Assembly: GCF_000733845.1 (NCBI RefSeq)
Contig: NZ_JPOI01000001.1
Span: forward strand, 1,961,501-2,025,500
Reading direction: 5' to 3'
Origin: Geobacillus vulcani PSS1
GTDB lineage: Bacteria; Bacillota; Bacilli; Bacillales; Anoxybacillaceae
Length of the DNA: 64,000 bases
Made by a program: the position numbers and the translations under genes. The stretch's first letter is position 1. Every line of letters begins with the position of its first letter. Shown here piece after piece: positions 31,506-40,432 of the stretch. The notes beneath the pieces are model-generated. The model did not search any database, was not told the origin of the DNA, and saw only the letters and a list, made by a program, of their open reading frames with translations.

Positions 31506-31889
31506 AGCAGCTTCCTCCTTTCGGTCGTGTGGATGAACGAATGTCCTCCTTTCTACAATATGCGGGCAAGGCGGGAAAGGTTTGTTGCAGGATCGTCTTT
31601 AGTTGCGGCGGGGAGCAGCGATTCGCTATAATGGTGAGGCGGACGAAGTGGTGCCCATATGCCATGTAAAACGTGAACGTTTACGCTTTTTTATCGGTAT
31701 TTGATCGACTGTCAGGTGACCGAACCATACCGCTTCCATACCGATGCATGGATGGGTGAGACGGTTCGTTGTTCCGTCTTCCGCCGCGTCAAAGCTTGCC
31801 GCCGACAGTCGGAAAAATAAACGACGCGCTTTTGGGCCAACGAGATGGGAAACTTTCCAAATTTCGTTTATCGAAGGGAGTGGTGCTTC
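31506..31889 (+). other. Intergenic region with the cshB leader
   Basis: 384 bases between divergent yqfQ and cshB without a supported gene. A promoter candidate TTGCGG (31603-31608) - 18 bases - TATAAT (31627-31632) points toward cshB and would give a leader of about 250 bases. The last ~95 bases hold a 67-base element shared with the region before the midA-like gene. Confidence 0.6.
31794..31860 (+). repeat. Dispersed intergenic element, copy A
   Basis: Shares CAGTCGGAAAAA (31806-31817) and the 16-base TTTTGGGCCAACGAGA (31830-31845) with copy B at 61716-61784, in the same order and spacing, plus weaker similarity on both sides. Between the two blocks GTCG and CGAC can form a short stem over an A-rich loop. 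It ends 30 bases before the cshB start codon. Repeat remnant or structured RNA. Confidence 0.65.
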
Positions 31890-33200
31890 ATGACAGAAAC
31901 GCAGTTTACTCGTTTTCCGTTTCAACCGTTTATCATCGAAGCGATCAAGGCGCTTCGTTTTTATAAACCGACGGAAATTCAAGAGCGCATCATTCCGGGG
32001 GCGTTGCGCGGCGAAAGCATGGTCGGTCAATCGCAAACCGGAACAGGAAAAACACATGCGTACTTATTGCCGATCATTGAAAAAATCAAACCGGAACGCG
32101 CCGAAGTACAAGCCGTCATCACAGCGCCGACGCGCGAATTAGCGACGCAAATTTACCAAGAAACGCTGAAAATCACGAAGTTTTGCCCGAAAGATCGGAT
32201 GATCGTCGCCCGTTGCTTGATCGGCGGGACGGATAAGCAAAAAGCGCTCGAAAAGCTCAACGTGCAGCCGCATATTGTCATCGGCACGCCGGGGCGCATC
32301 AACGATTTCATCCGCGAGCAGGCGCTTGATGTGCATACGGCCCACATCCTCGTCGTCGATGAAGCCGACTTGATGCTCGATATGGGCTTTATCACTGATG
32401 TCGACCAAATCGCCGCCCGGATGCCGAAAGACTTGCAAATGCTCGTCTTTTCAGCGACGATTCCGGAAAAGCTGAAGCCGTTTTTGAAAAAATATATGGA
32501 AAACCCGACCTTTGTCCACGTCGACCCGAAACAGACGGCGAACGAAAACATCGAACATGTGCTCATCCCGCTGCGCGGACGCGAGAAAACAAAACTTCTT
32601 CATGATGTGCTCCTCAGCTACAATCCGTATTTGGCCATCGTATTTGTCAACACAAGGAAAATGGCTAACGAGGTCGCCGACCGTCTCGCTGAACAAGGGT
32701 TGAAAGTCGGCGTGCTGCACGGCGATTTGACGCCGCGCGAGCGGAGAAAGATGATGAATCTCATCCGTGATTTGGAGTTTCAATATGTCGTCGCGACCGA
32801 TTTGGCGGCGCGCGGCATCGATATTGAAGGCGTCAGTCATGTCATCAACTACGAGCTGCCTGATGATCTACAGTTTTATATTCACCGCGCCGGACGCACG
32901 GCGCGCGCTGGCTACAGCGGCATTGCGGCGACGATTTACGAGCCGTCTGACCAAGATGCGATTGCTCGATTGGAAAAAATGGGAATTTCGTTTGTCCACC
33001 GTGATCTCGTGCGCGGCGAATGGAAGGAGCTGCCGCCGTGGAACCGGCGGAGCAAGCGGGCGGGCGAAAAGGATGACGAATTGGCGTTGCTTTTCGCCAA
33101 ACTGAAAAAAACGAAGCAGGTGAAGCCGGGCTACAAAAAAAAGTTGCGCGCGGAGTTGGAGAAGAAGAAAAAGCGGCTTGGCCGCTTCAAAAAATCATAA
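31890..33200 (+). CDS. cshB: DEAD-box RNA helicase CshB
   Basis: 436 aa ATP-dependent RNA helicase; B. subtilis CshB works with cold-shock proteins and in RNA turnover. Motifs: Q motif region, GQSQTGTGKTHAYLLP (I), PTRELA (Ia), VVDEADLMLD (II), SAT (III), HRAGRTAR (VI), and a basic C-terminal tail (KKKLRAELEKKKKRLGRF). Start ATG 31890 after AAGGGAGTGG. A long leader precedes it. Followed by nfo after 41 bases, as in B. subtilis. Confidence 0.95.
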   Translation: MTETQFTRFPFQPFIIEAIKALRFYKPTEIQERIIPGALRGESMVGQSQTGTGKTHAYLLPIIEKIKPERAEVQAVITAPTRELATQIYQETLKITKFCPKDRMIVARCLIGGTDKQKALEKLNVQPHIVIGTPGRINDFIREQALDVHTAHILVVDEADLMLDMGFITDVDQIAARMPKDLQMLVFSATIPEKLKPFLKKYMENPTFVHVDPKQTANENIEHVLIPLRGREKTKLLHDVLLSYNPYLAIVFVNTRKMANEVADRLAEQGLKVGVLHGDLTPRERRKMMNLIRDLEFQYVVATDLAARGIDIEGVSHVINYELPDDLQFYIHRAGRTARAGYSGIAATIYEPSDQDAIARLEKMGISFVHRDLVRGEWKELPPWNRRSKRAGEKDDELALLFAKLKKTKQVKPGYKKKLRAELEKKKKRLGRFKKS

Positions 33201-33241
33201 TAGCCGTCCGCCTTTAACGCAAAGAAAAGGGAGAGAAGAAC

Positions 33242-34141
33242 ATGTTAAAAATCGGTTCACATGTTTCAATGAGCGGAAAGAAAATGCTGCTGGCCGCCAG
33301 CGAAGAAGCGGCCTCCTACGGAGCGAACACGTTTATGATTTACACTGGGGCGCCGCAAAACACAAAGCGCAAGTCGATTGAAGAGCTCAACATCGAAGCC
33401 GGACGCAAGCATATGCAAGCGCACGGCATCGAAGAGATTGTTGTCCACGCCCCGTATATCATCAATATCGGCAATACGATCAATCTCGATACGTTTTCGC
33501 TAGGTGTCGACTTTTTGCGCGCGGAAATCGAGCGGACGGAAGCCATTGGAGCAAAACAGCTCGTGCTCCATCCAGGCGCCCATGTCGGCGCAGGGGTGGA
33601 AGCCGGACTTCGCCAAATTATTCGCGGACTGAATGAAGTGTTGACACGCGAACAGACGGTTGAAATCGCGCTGGAAACGATGGCCGGCAAAGGCTCGGAA
33701 TGCGGGCGAACGTTTGAGGAGCTGGCGCACATTATCGACGGCGTCGCCTATAATGATAAGCTGTCCGTTTGCTTTGATACGTGCCATACGCATGACGCCG
33801 GTTATGACATCGTTAACGATTTTGACGGCGTCCTTGAGGAGTTTGACCGGATCATCGGCCTCGGGCGGCTGAAAGTACTGCACATCAACGACAGCAAAAA
33901 CCCGCGCGGCAGCCGGAAAGACCGCCATGAAAACATTGGTTTCGGCTATATTGGATTTCAGGCGCTCAACTATATCGTCCATCACCCGCAGCTTGAGGAT
34001 ATTCCAAAAATTTTAGAAACTCCATACGTGGGCGAAGACAAAAACAACAAAAAGCCGCCGTACAAGCATGAAATTGCGATGCTGCGAGCGCAGTCGTTCG
34101 ATGACCAGTTGCTTGAAAAAATCAACGCTGGAGCGGAATGA
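33242..34141 (+). CDS. nfo: Endonuclease IV
   Basis: 299 aa AP endonuclease with a trinuclear zinc site. [10 protein letters not shown] at the N-terminus; [22 protein letters not shown] and [13 protein letters not shown] provide conserved metal ligands; LETPY near the C-terminus. ATG 33242 after AAGGGAGAGAAG. In spore formers it helps repair DNA during outgrowth. Confidence 0.98.
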   Translation: MLKIGSHVSMSGKKMLLAASEEAASYGANTFMIYTGAPQNTKRKSIEELNIEAGRKHMQAHGIEEIVVHAPYIINIGNTINLDTFSLGVDFLRAEIERTEAIGAKQLVLHPGAHVGAGVEAGLRQIIRGLNEVLTREQTVEIALETMAGKGSECGRTFEELAHIIDGVAYNDKLSVCFDTCHTHDAGYDIVNDFDGVLEEFDRIIGLGRLKVLHINDSKNPRGSRKDRHENIGFGYIGFQALNYIVHHPQLEDIPKILETPYVGEDKNNKKPPYKHEIAMLRAQSFDDQLLEKINAGAE

Positions 34142-34172
34142 AAAAAGGGCGGTGCGCCCTTTTATTTTTTTT
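34141..34172. terminator. Bidirectional terminator between nfo and yqfT
   Basis: AAAAAAGGGCG-gtg-CGCCCTTTTATTTTTTTT between convergent genes. The right arm runs into the yqfT coding end. Confidence 0.9.
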
Positions 34173-34422
34173 GCACGAATTTCAAAAACAGCTCGTTCGC
34201 CTTTCGAGCGATGTCCGGCGAGGTGATTTTCGCCAGCTGGCGCACCCATTTTTTCCGCTCCTCGGGGTCAAAGACGTTAATGTCGTTCGTTCGGGCGAGA
34301 TGAAGAATTTGTTTTGCTTGGCTCGTCGTGATGGGCAGGCCGTACTCTCGGCTGTACGAAACGAGTTCTTCCGGGGTGATCGTTTTTAATTTTTGCTTGA
34401 CAAGTTGTTGGTAAATGTTCAT
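34162..34422 (-). CDS. yqfT: DUF2624 protein YqfT
   Basis: 86 aa, beginning [20 protein letters not shown]; helical, with [21 protein letters not shown] typical of the DUF2624 family found in bacilli. Function unknown. ATG 34422 preceded by AAGGAGGCGG. Confidence 0.88.
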   Translation of the reverse strand: MNIYQQLVKQKLKTITPEELVSYSREYGLPITTSQAKQILHLARTNDINVFDPEERKKWVRQLAKITSPDIARKANELFLKFVQKK

Positions 34423-34478
34423 ATCAGCCGCCTCCTTACTTCTGTTCCATCATATGACGTGAATGGAAAAGACGTGTA

Positions 34479-34487
34479 TGGTATAAT
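34479..34487 (+). promoter_or_regulatory. Extended -10 promoter of yqfU
   Basis: TGG-TATAAT (34479-34487) is an extended -10 (TGnTATAAT) with no good -35. It precedes the yqfU start by about 30 bases. Confidence 0.6.
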
Positions 34488-34518
34488 AGAAAAAAACGAA
34501 AAGGGAAAGGGTGGTAGT

Positions 34519-35400
34519 TTGGCGCCAAAACAGCATAAAAAAGAACCGCTAGGCCATGTATTGTATCGCGTGTTGATGATCGCCATCGGCGCCTCTTTGG
34601 CGGCGTTTGCCATTGAGCGGCTGCTCGTTCCGAACAAAATGATCGACGGCGGCATCATTGGCATATCGCTGATTCTTGACTACTTGACTCCGGACGAATG
34701 GCGGCTGCTCAATTTCGCCACGCTCGTCATCCTCTTAAACGCCCCGTTCATGTATTTCGGCTACAAGCAAATCGGGAAAACGTTCATGCTGTCAACGATT
34801 TTAGGCGTCGTCATCCTCGGTGCCGCTGAACGGCTGTTTCACCATGTTTCCCCGCTGACAACCGAGCCGATTTTAGCCACCGTTTTTGGCGGGTTGTCGC
34901 TCGGGCTCGGCGTCGGATTGGTCATCCGTCATGGTGGATCGCTCGATGGGACAGAAATTTTAGGGATTTTGATGACGAAAAGAATCCCGTTTTCAGTGGG
35001 CGAGTTCGTTATGTTTGTCAACGTCTTTATTTTCGGCTGGGCGGCGTTTGTGTTTGGTTTGGAGCCGGCAATGTATTCGGTGATGACCTACTACATCGCC
35101 TCGAAAACGATCGATGCGGTCATTGAAGGGCTTGACGAGACGCGGGCGGCCTTTATTGTGACCGATCGTTATGAGGAAATTTCCGACGCCATTTTGCACC
35201 GGCTCGGCCGCGGGACGACGAAATTGCTTGGCAAAGGCGGATATACGGACGAGCAAAAGGAAATCATTTATGCAGTCGTCACGCGCTTGGAAGTGACAAA
35301 ACTAAAATCGATCGTCAATGAAATCGACCCGGATGCATTCATCACCATTATGCCGACGCATGAAGTGCGCGGAGCCCGCTTTAAATCAGCGATTCACTGA
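34519..35400 (+). CDS. yqfU: YitT family membrane protein YqfU
   Basis: 293 aa. Five to six transmembrane segments in the first 200 residues (DUF161), e.g. [20 protein letters not shown] and [25 protein letters not shown], then a cytoplasmic DUF2179 domain ([20 protein letters not shown]). Start is TTG 34519 after AAAGGGTGG. Function not established. Confidence 0.9.
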   Translation: MAPKQHKKEPLGHVLYRVLMIAIGASLAAFAIERLLVPNKMIDGGIIGISLILDYLTPDEWRLLNFATLVILLNAPFMYFGYKQIGKTFMLSTILGVVILGAAERLFHHVSPLTTEPILATVFGGLSLGLGVGLVIRHGGSLDGTEILGILMTKRIPFSVGEFVMFVNVFIFGWAAFVFGLEPAMYSVMTYYIASKTIDAVIEGLDETRAAFIVTDRYEEISDAILHRLGRGTTKLLGKGGYTDEQKEIIYAVVTRLEVTKLKSIVNEIDPDAFITIMPTHEVRGARFKSAIH

Positions 35401-35402
35401 GG

Positions 35403-35431
35403 TTTACAAAACGCGGGGGGTGGGATATACT
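35403..35431 (+). promoter_or_regulatory. SigA promoter of the zinc-uptake operon
   Basis: TTTACA (35403-35408), 17 bases, TATACT (35426-35431). Transcription would start near 35438, just before the Zur box. Confidence 0.65.
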
Positions 35432-35444
35432 TGTATAGGGATAT

Positions 35445-35465
35445 AAATCGGAATGATTCTGAATT
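35445..35465 (+). promoter_or_regulatory. Zur box
   Basis: AAATCGGAATGATTCTGAATT matches the Bacillus Zur operator (AAATCGTAATnATTACGATTT) at 16 of 20 defined positions. It lies just after the predicted transcription start of an operon that encodes a zinc transporter and Zur itself. Confidence 0.75.
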
Positions 35466-35482
35466 ATCAAAGGAGAACAACC

Positions 35483-36250
35483 ATGGAAAATGGATTTGTT
35501 GTGCAAATCGAGGATGTGTCGTTCCGCTATGAAAAAGAGAACGTGCTTGAGCATGTTAGTTTAACAGTGCCGAAAGGGGCATTTTTAGGATTGGTCGGCC
35601 CGAACGGCTCGGGAAAATCGACGCTGCTCAAATGTGTGCTCGGCTTGTTAAAACCGAACAGCGGCCGCATTTTTTTGTTCGGCGAGCCAATTGAATCGTT
35701 TCGCGAATGGCATCGGATCGGGTTCGTGTCGCAAAAAGCGAACAGCTTCAATCGCAGCTTTCCGGCGACGGTTGAGGAAGTGGCGGCGAGTGGATTGGCG
35801 GCCAAACGCGGCTTATTTCGGCCGCTGACAAAAGAAGACCGCCGTGCGGTCGAAGCAGCGCTCGCGGCCGTTGGGTTGAGCGGCCTGGCAAAACGCAATA
35901 TCGCGGAGCTGTCCGGCGGCCAGCAACAACGGGTATTTATCGCCCGCGCATTGGCGAGCAAGCCGGATTTGCTCATTTTAGACGAGCCGACGGTCGGCGT
36001 GGATGCGCGCCATGTACACGAATTTTATGAACTGCTTGGCGACTTGAACCGTCGCGGTTTGACGCTTATCTTAGTGACGCATGACATCGGAACGATCACA
36101 GACCGGGTGACTGATATCGTCTGCTTGAACAAGCGCCTGTATTTCCATGGAAAGGCGGAAGAGTTCAAACATCTTGGCAACGAGGTGATTTCGCAGTTTT
36201 ATGGTCATCCGCTCCACGTTCTCTCTCACGAGCATGAATGGGCGGAATGA
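35483..36250 (+). CDS. znuC: Zinc ABC transporter ATP-binding protein
   Basis: 255 aa (also called adcC). Walker A GPNGSGKST, Q-loop VSQKANSF, signature LSGGQQQRV, Walker B LLILDEP and the switch histidine in LVTHD. The C-terminal tail ends HPLHVLSHEHEWAE, with several histidines, as in metal ABC ATPases. ATG 35483 after AAGGAG. First gene of znuC-znuB-zur; no substrate-binding lipoprotein gene is present here, so it must be elsewhere. Confidence 0.93.
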   Translation: MENGFVVQIEDVSFRYEKENVLEHVSLTVPKGAFLGLVGPNGSGKSTLLKCVLGLLKPNSGRIFLFGEPIESFREWHRIGFVSQKANSFNRSFPATVEEVAASGLAAKRGLFRPLTKEDRRAVEAALAAVGLSGLAKRNIAELSGGQQQRVFIARALASKPDLLILDEPTVGVDARHVHEFYELLGDLNRRGLTLILVTHDIGTITDRVTDIVCLNKRLYFHGKAEEFKHLGNEVISQFYGHPLHVLSHEHEWAE

Positions 36251-36275
36251 AACGGTGATGGTGGAGGAATGACAC

Positions 36276-37109
36276 GTGTGGGAAGCCATTTGGCAATACG
36301 AATTTTTGCGCAATGCGTTTGTTGCCGGCGTTTTGACCGGTTTTACGGCGCCATTGCTTGGCGTTTTTATTGTCGTTCGGCGGCTGTCGCTCATCGCCGA
36401 TGCATTGAGCCATGTGACCCTCGCCGGCATTGCCGCCGGGCTCTTGCTCGGTTCAGCGGTGCCGGCGGCCGCCAGCTGGAGTCCGCTTTACATCGGCATG
36501 AGTTTTTCCGTCGTCGCGTCGCTGCTCGTCGAGAAGCTGCGCGCCGTTTACCGCCATTATGAGGAGCTTGCCATTCCGATCATTTTGTCGGCCGGCATTG
36601 GCTTGAGCGTCATTTTCATTTCGATGGCCAACGGGTTTACGACCGATTTATTTTCGTATTTATTCGGCAGCGTCAGCGCCGTCAGCCGTGCTGACGTTTG
36701 GACAGCGTTTGCTGTCGCCGCAGCTGCCGTGATGGTGATTTTGATGTTTTACAAAGAGCTGTTTCTTCTTTCCTTTGACGAAGAATACGCCCGTGTTTCC
36801 GGCGTTCGCACCACGTTGATCCACTTTTTGTTTATTGTGCTTGTTGCGCTCGTCATCGCTGCATCGATGCGCATCGTCGGCGTGCTCCTCATCTCGTCGC
36901 TCATGACGTTGCCGGTGGCGGCGAGCATCCGCATCGCCAAAAGTTTTAAACAGGCGATCGGGTTTTCGATTTTGTTCGGGGAGCTGGCTGTCATCGCCGG
37001 GCTCTGGGCAGCGTATGAGCTCGATTGGGCTCCAGGCGGGACGATCGTCATCGCCGCGATTGTCATTTTGCTTTGCGTACTCGGATGGAAAAGGAGGCGG
37101 CAGCGATGA
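36276..37109 (+). CDS. znuB: Zinc ABC transporter permease
   Basis: 277 aa ABC-3 family permease (adcB) with about eight transmembrane helices. The family motif LIADALSHVTLAGIAAGLLLG is clear; VLLISSLMTLPVAASI is the conserved C-terminal region. GTG 36276 after GGAGG. Its stop overlaps the zur start (ATGA). Confidence 0.93.
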   Translation: MWEAIWQYEFLRNAFVAGVLTGFTAPLLGVFIVVRRLSLIADALSHVTLAGIAAGLLLGSAVPAAASWSPLYIGMSFSVVASLLVEKLRAVYRHYEELAIPIILSAGIGLSVIFISMANGFTTDLFSYLFGSVSAVSRADVWTAFAVAAAAVMVILMFYKELFLLSFDEEYARVSGVRTTLIHFLFIVLVALVIAASMRIVGVLLISSLMTLPVAASIRIAKSFKQAIGFSILFGELAVIAGLWAAYELDWAPGGTIVIAAIVILLCVLGWKRRRQR

Positions 37110-37531
37110 ATATCGATGAAGCGTTGCAGTTGATGAAAGAGAAAGGATTTAAATATACGGAAAAAAGGAGACAAATGTTGGAGTTATTTGCCGAAAGTGA
37201 CAAATACTTGACGGCGAAAGACGTGCTGGAAGCGCTCCGTTCCGCCTATCCGGGCTTGAGCGTTGATACAGTGTACCGCAATTTATCGCTCTTTACGCTG
37301 CTTGGCATTTTGGAAATGACCGAGCTTTCCGGGGAGAAACATTTCCGTTTTGCCTGCGGCGCCCGCCGTCATCACCATCATTTCATTTGCATCCAGTGCG
37401 GAAAAACGAAGAACATTGATGCTTGTCCGATGGATAGGCTTGCAGCGCAGCTCGATGGGTATGAGATCATTGATCATAAGTTTGAAATTTACGGCACATG
37501 TCCGCAATGTCAACAACATCTCCCTGTATAA
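37106..37531 (+). CDS. zur: Zinc uptake regulator Zur
   Basis: 141 aa Fur-family repressor. N-terminal winged helix with KYTEKRRQMLELF and VDTVYRNLSLF; metal-binding region RRHHHHFICIQCGKTKNID; structural zinc C-x2-C pairs CIQC and CPQC. ATG 37106 after AAGGAGG, matching B. subtilis MNVQEAL. Autoregulated if the upstream Zur box is real. Its stop codon falls in the loop of the terminator. Confidence 0.95.
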   Translation: MNIDEALQLMKEKGFKYTEKRRQMLELFAESDKYLTAKDVLEALRSAYPGLSVDTVYRNLSLFTLLGILEMTELSGEKHFRFACGARRHHHHFICIQCGKTKNIDACPMDRLAAQLDGYEIIDHKFEIYGTCPQCQQHLPV

Positions 37532-37551
37532 GCAGGGAGATGTTGTTTTAT
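37511..37551. terminator. Bidirectional terminator between zur and yqfW
   Basis: Arms of about 15 bases (AACATCTCCCTG / CAGGGAGATGTT plus flanking CAA/TTG) with a six-base loop, between convergent genes. T-run GTTTTA on the + side. Confidence 0.92.
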
Positions 37552-38114
37552 GGCCCGAGGCGCTGTTCGATTTCTCGCTTTGCTTCAAGCCAGTTGTTGA
37601 CGCGGATGACGTTTTCCGGAAGCGGACCTTGGTTGTACGGAGTGTCAAACAAAATGACCGGAATGCCGCATGCTTCGGCGATGTCGCACGCGTTGTCGTA
37701 TTTGTCTTCAAAGAAGGCAGACAGCTGATGCCGGCGGACAACAGCGATTTTATCGTGCGACCCGGTCAGCTCGATATGGTGATAATGGACGCCGTGCCGC
37801 CGAAACCAGCACTCGGTGAGATCGTACAAATGACGGCCACGAGCGCTGATGTAATACAGCTCGTATTTGTCTTTCCAGCTGTCGATTACTTCAAGCGCAT
37901 AGCGGGCAAGCGGAGCCCTCTCATAAATATCCGCTTCGTTTTCCTCAAGCCAGCGATCCATTTCTTCCTCTGCCACACCGTATAACGGCGCTAAATTGTA
38001 TTGTGTAATGTCGTTTAATGCGAGCTCTTTGCCGAATGCTTCGTTTAAATACGGAATGAACGTGCTCGGACATGTCACCGTGCCGTCAATGTCGATGCCA
38101 AGCCGTTTTTTCAC
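37548..38114 (-). CDS. yqfW: HAD-family putative nucleotidase YqfW
   Basis: 188 aa. HAD motif I is GIDIDGTVT near the N-terminus; motif II YYISARG; motif III/IV FFEDKYDNA. The set resembles 5'-nucleotidase-like HAD proteins; substrate unknown. ATG 38114 preceded by GGAGGAGGAAGC. Confidence 0.9.
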   Translation of the reverse strand: MKKRLGIDIDGTVTCPSTFIPYLNEAFGKELALNDITQYNLAPLYGVAEEEMDRWLEENEADIYERAPLARYALEVIDSWKDKYELYYISARGRHLYDLTECWFRRHGVHYHHIELTGSHDKIAVVRRHQLSAFFEDKYDNACDIAEACGIPVILFDTPYNQGPLPENVIRVNNWLEAKREIEQRLGP

Positions 38115-38211
38115 CGCTTCCTCCTCCTGCTAGAAAATATTCACACTGATAAAATAACGCCGGTTTCTCATACTAATAATGCTTCTTACTTTAGGAAAGC
38201 GAGGGAAGCAT

Positions 38212-38559
38212 ATGGCAGACGACCGCGAGCGCACGTATAACGGAAGTTACGTGCAATCGATCGGAAAAGAAGAACCAGAACGCAATTTTATGGAAGAAGC
38301 AGCGGCAGAAGTCGCTGAACCGATTCGCCGCGGCGACGAACGGGACGAAGAACGTGCAGATGGCGCCGGGCTCGGCTGGCTCGCCTTAGCCCTGTCCATC
38401 ATCGCCTTGTTTATCTGGCCGATTTTGTTAGGGGCAGCCGGCATTATTGTCGGGTTTATCGCGCGCCGGCGCGGCGCAGAAACGCTCGGGGCATGGGCCA
38501 TCGGCATCGGCGTCATCGCTATTCTCGTCCGCCTGTTTATTATGCCGTTTTATACGTAA
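38212..38559 (+). CDS. yqfX: Membrane protein YqfX
   Basis: 115 aa. An acidic cytoplasmic N-terminus (~60 residues) then two transmembrane segments (LGWLALALSIIALFIWPILLGAAGIIVGFI and AWAIGIGVIAILVRLFIM), a DUF4190-like hairpin. Function unknown. ATG 38212 follows GCGAGGGAAGC. Confidence 0.85.
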   Translation: MADDRERTYNGSYVQSIGKEEPERNFMEEAAAEVAEPIRRGDERDEERADGAGLGWLALALSIIALFIWPILLGAAGIIVGFIARRRGAETLGAWAIGIGVIAILVRLFIMPFYT

Positions 38560-38567
38560 AAAAGCGA

Positions 38568-38595
38568 GGGTGTCCCCAAGCGGGGACGCCCTTTC
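38568..38595. terminator. Bidirectional terminator between yqfX and ispG
   Basis: AGGGTGTCCCC-aag-CGGGGACGCCCT followed by TTCT, preceded by A-rich sequence; convergent genes. Confidence 0.85.
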
Positions 38596-38617
38596 TGGTT
38601 GTGCAGGAAAATTCCGC

Positions 38618-39742
38618 TCATTGGGCGTTGTGGCCTTTCAGAGCGGCTTTGTTTTCCCTTTGCTTGGCAAAATATTCTTCCGCCAGCTTGTCGATTTCTT
38701 TCTTCAGCTCTTCCACCATTTTCTCTTCCGGCACTTTCCGGACGATTTTGCCGTGGCGGAAGAGCAAGCCTTCACCGCGGGCGCCGGCAATGCCAATATC
38801 GGCTTCCCGTGCTTCCCCTGGGCCATTGACGGCGCAACCGAGCACAGCGACTTTGATCGGCGCGCGAATGCTGGCGATATAGTCTTCGATCTCGTTAGCG
38901 ATGCGGATCAAATCGATCTCAATCCGCCCGCACGTTGGGCAGGAAATGAGCGTCGCCGCATTGGAAGCAAGTCCGAACGTTTTTAAAATTTCGCGCGCCA
39001 CTTTGACTTCTTCAACCGGGTCAGCGCTTAACGACACGCGAATCGTGTTTCCGATGCCTTTGCTTAAAATGGCGCCGAGTCCAACGGCACTTTTGATCGT
39101 GCCGGAAAAAAGCGTCCCCGCTTCGGTGATGCCGACATGAAGTGGATAGTCGAACGTGCGCGCGGCTTTTTCATACGCTTCAATGGCGAGGCGCACGTCG
39201 GACGCTTTTAATGACACAATGATATCGTGGAAATCGAGTTCTTCCAAAATGCGAATATGGTATAGGGCGCTCTCAACCATGCCGTCAGCGGTTGGATACC
39301 CATATTTTTCCAAAATACGTTTTTCCAACGACCCAGCGTTGACGCCAATGCGAATCGGCACGCCGCGCTCCTTCGCGGCTTTCACGACCGCTTCGACTTT
39401 TTCGCGGCGCCCAATGTTGCCTGGATTGATGCGGATTTTGTCAACGCCGCCTTCGATCGCTTTCAGCGCCAATTTATAGTCAAAGTGGATGTCGGCGACA
39501 AGCGGGATGTTGATTCGTTTTTTAATTTCCGGTATCGCCGCGGCGGCTCGCTCGTCTGGGCAGGCGACGCGGACGATTTGACAGCCTGCTTCCTCGAGGC
39601 GATGGATTTGCGCCACCGTGGCATCGACATCATGCGTTTTCGTCGTCGTCATGCTTTGGATGATGACTTCGTTGCTGCCGCCGATTGTCAGCGGACCGAC
39701 ACGGACCGGACGTGTTTTTGAACGATGGATGATTTCACCCAC
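38618..39742 (-). CDS. ispG: (E)-4-hydroxy-3-methylbut-2-enyl-diphosphate synthase
   Basis: 374 aa [4Fe-4S] enzyme, penultimate step of the MEP pathway. N-terminal TIM barrel ([28 protein letters not shown]) and C-terminal cluster domain with SCPTCGR and [10 protein letters not shown]. Start is GTG 39742, eight bases after AAAGGAG and matching B. subtilis MSEITHRTKTRPV; the in-frame ATG 39763 lies upstream of the ribosome site. Confidence 0.96.
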   Translation of the reverse strand: MGEIIHRSKTRPVRVGPLTIGGSNEVIIQSMTTTKTHDVDATVAQIHRLEEAGCQIVRVACPDERAAAAIPEIKKRINIPLVADIHFDYKLALKAIEGGVDKIRINPGNIGRREKVEAVVKAAKERGVPIRIGVNAGSLEKRILEKYGYPTADGMVESALYHIRILEELDFHDIIVSLKASDVRLAIEAYEKAARTFDYPLHVGITEAGTLFSGTIKSAVGLGAILSKGIGNTIRVSLSADPVEEVKVAREILKTFGLASNAATLISCPTCGRIEIDLIRIANEIEDYIASIRAPIKVAVLGCAVNGPGEAREADIGIAGARGEGLLFRHGKIVRKVPEEKMVEELKKEIDKLAEEYFAKQRENKAALKGHNAQ

Positions 39743-39824
39743 GGGAATTCGCTCCTTTAACATTCAAGTCGCTTTCTGCATTATTGTATCAGTGCCATCC
39801 GCCGTTTGACAAGCGATTCGCCGG

Positions 39825-40139
39825 TCAGCGATAGATCGGCACTTTATAAGTTTTCCCGATTTTTAATGTTTGTGCCTGTTCGCCTGGATTTAACCGTTCA
39901 AAATCACGGATCAGCTGCTCGAGAGGAACGGGCAATGGACCTTCCAGTTCTTTCTCGACAATAGACAACAACGTATCGCCAGGGTGAACCGTGACGGTTC
40001 GGTATGGGATCGGTGCCCGGTTCGGTTGGACGTCGGCTGCCGCTGTTTCAGATGAAGGGTGAAGCGTTCCAATGGCAAGGTCGCGGTAAACGATATAACT
40101 GGAAAGAAAGAGAAGTAGGAGAAGAATGAGTTTTTTCAT
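39825..40139 (-). CDS. yqfZ: LysM protein YqfZ
   Basis: 104 aa. N-terminal membrane anchor or signal (MKKLILLLLLFLSSYIVY), a linker, then one LysM domain (YRTVTVHPGDTLLSIV ... TLKIGKTYKVPIY) that should bind peptidoglycan. Made in sporulating B. subtilis; exact role unknown. ATG 40139 preceded by GGAGGAAG; the longer in-frame start lacks a ribosome site. Confidence 0.88.
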   Translation of the reverse strand: MKKLILLLLLFLSSYIVYRDLAIGTLHPSSETAAADVQPNRAPIPYRTVTVHPGDTLLSIVEKELEGPLPVPLEQLIRDFERLNPGEQAQTLKIGKTYKVPIYR

Positions 40140-40332
40140 GGCGCTTCCTCCGCTTGCGTACATCTATCGTTCATTCATATGTATGCTTGTCCAGCGAAAA
40201 TATGTCTTCCTGTCGTTGATTTCATGGGGAAAACACTTCAATAAAAGAAAGTCTCCGATTTGAAAAACGGCATAACAGTTCTTCTTTGCTTCAAAGCTCG
40301 ACGGCTTTTTTGAAGATATTCCTGCTTTTGTC

Positions 40333-40371
40333 TTTACAGAAACTTAACAACGGCTTTATAAGGGCCTAACA
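40333..40371 (+). promoter_or_regulatory. PhoP box of pstS-pstC-pstA
   Basis: Four direct repeats with an exact 11-base period: TTTACA (40333), TTAACA (40344), TTTATA (40355), CTAACA (40366), each separated by 5 bases. This fits the TT(A/T/C)ACA-N5 PhoP consensus. A -10 candidate TACAAT (40381-40386) follows. The rest of the 293-base gap between yqfZ and pstS shows nothing else convincing. Confidence 0.88.
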
Positions 40372-40432
40372 ATGTCTCGCTACAATGGTCTTGTACGTGG
40401 AAAGCACGAAAACAAAACGGGGGGATTTTTTG

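Noticed and set aside
31626..32057. - strand open frame covering the cshB leader and start
   Set aside because: Overlaps the certain cshB start and the repeat; no ribosome site.
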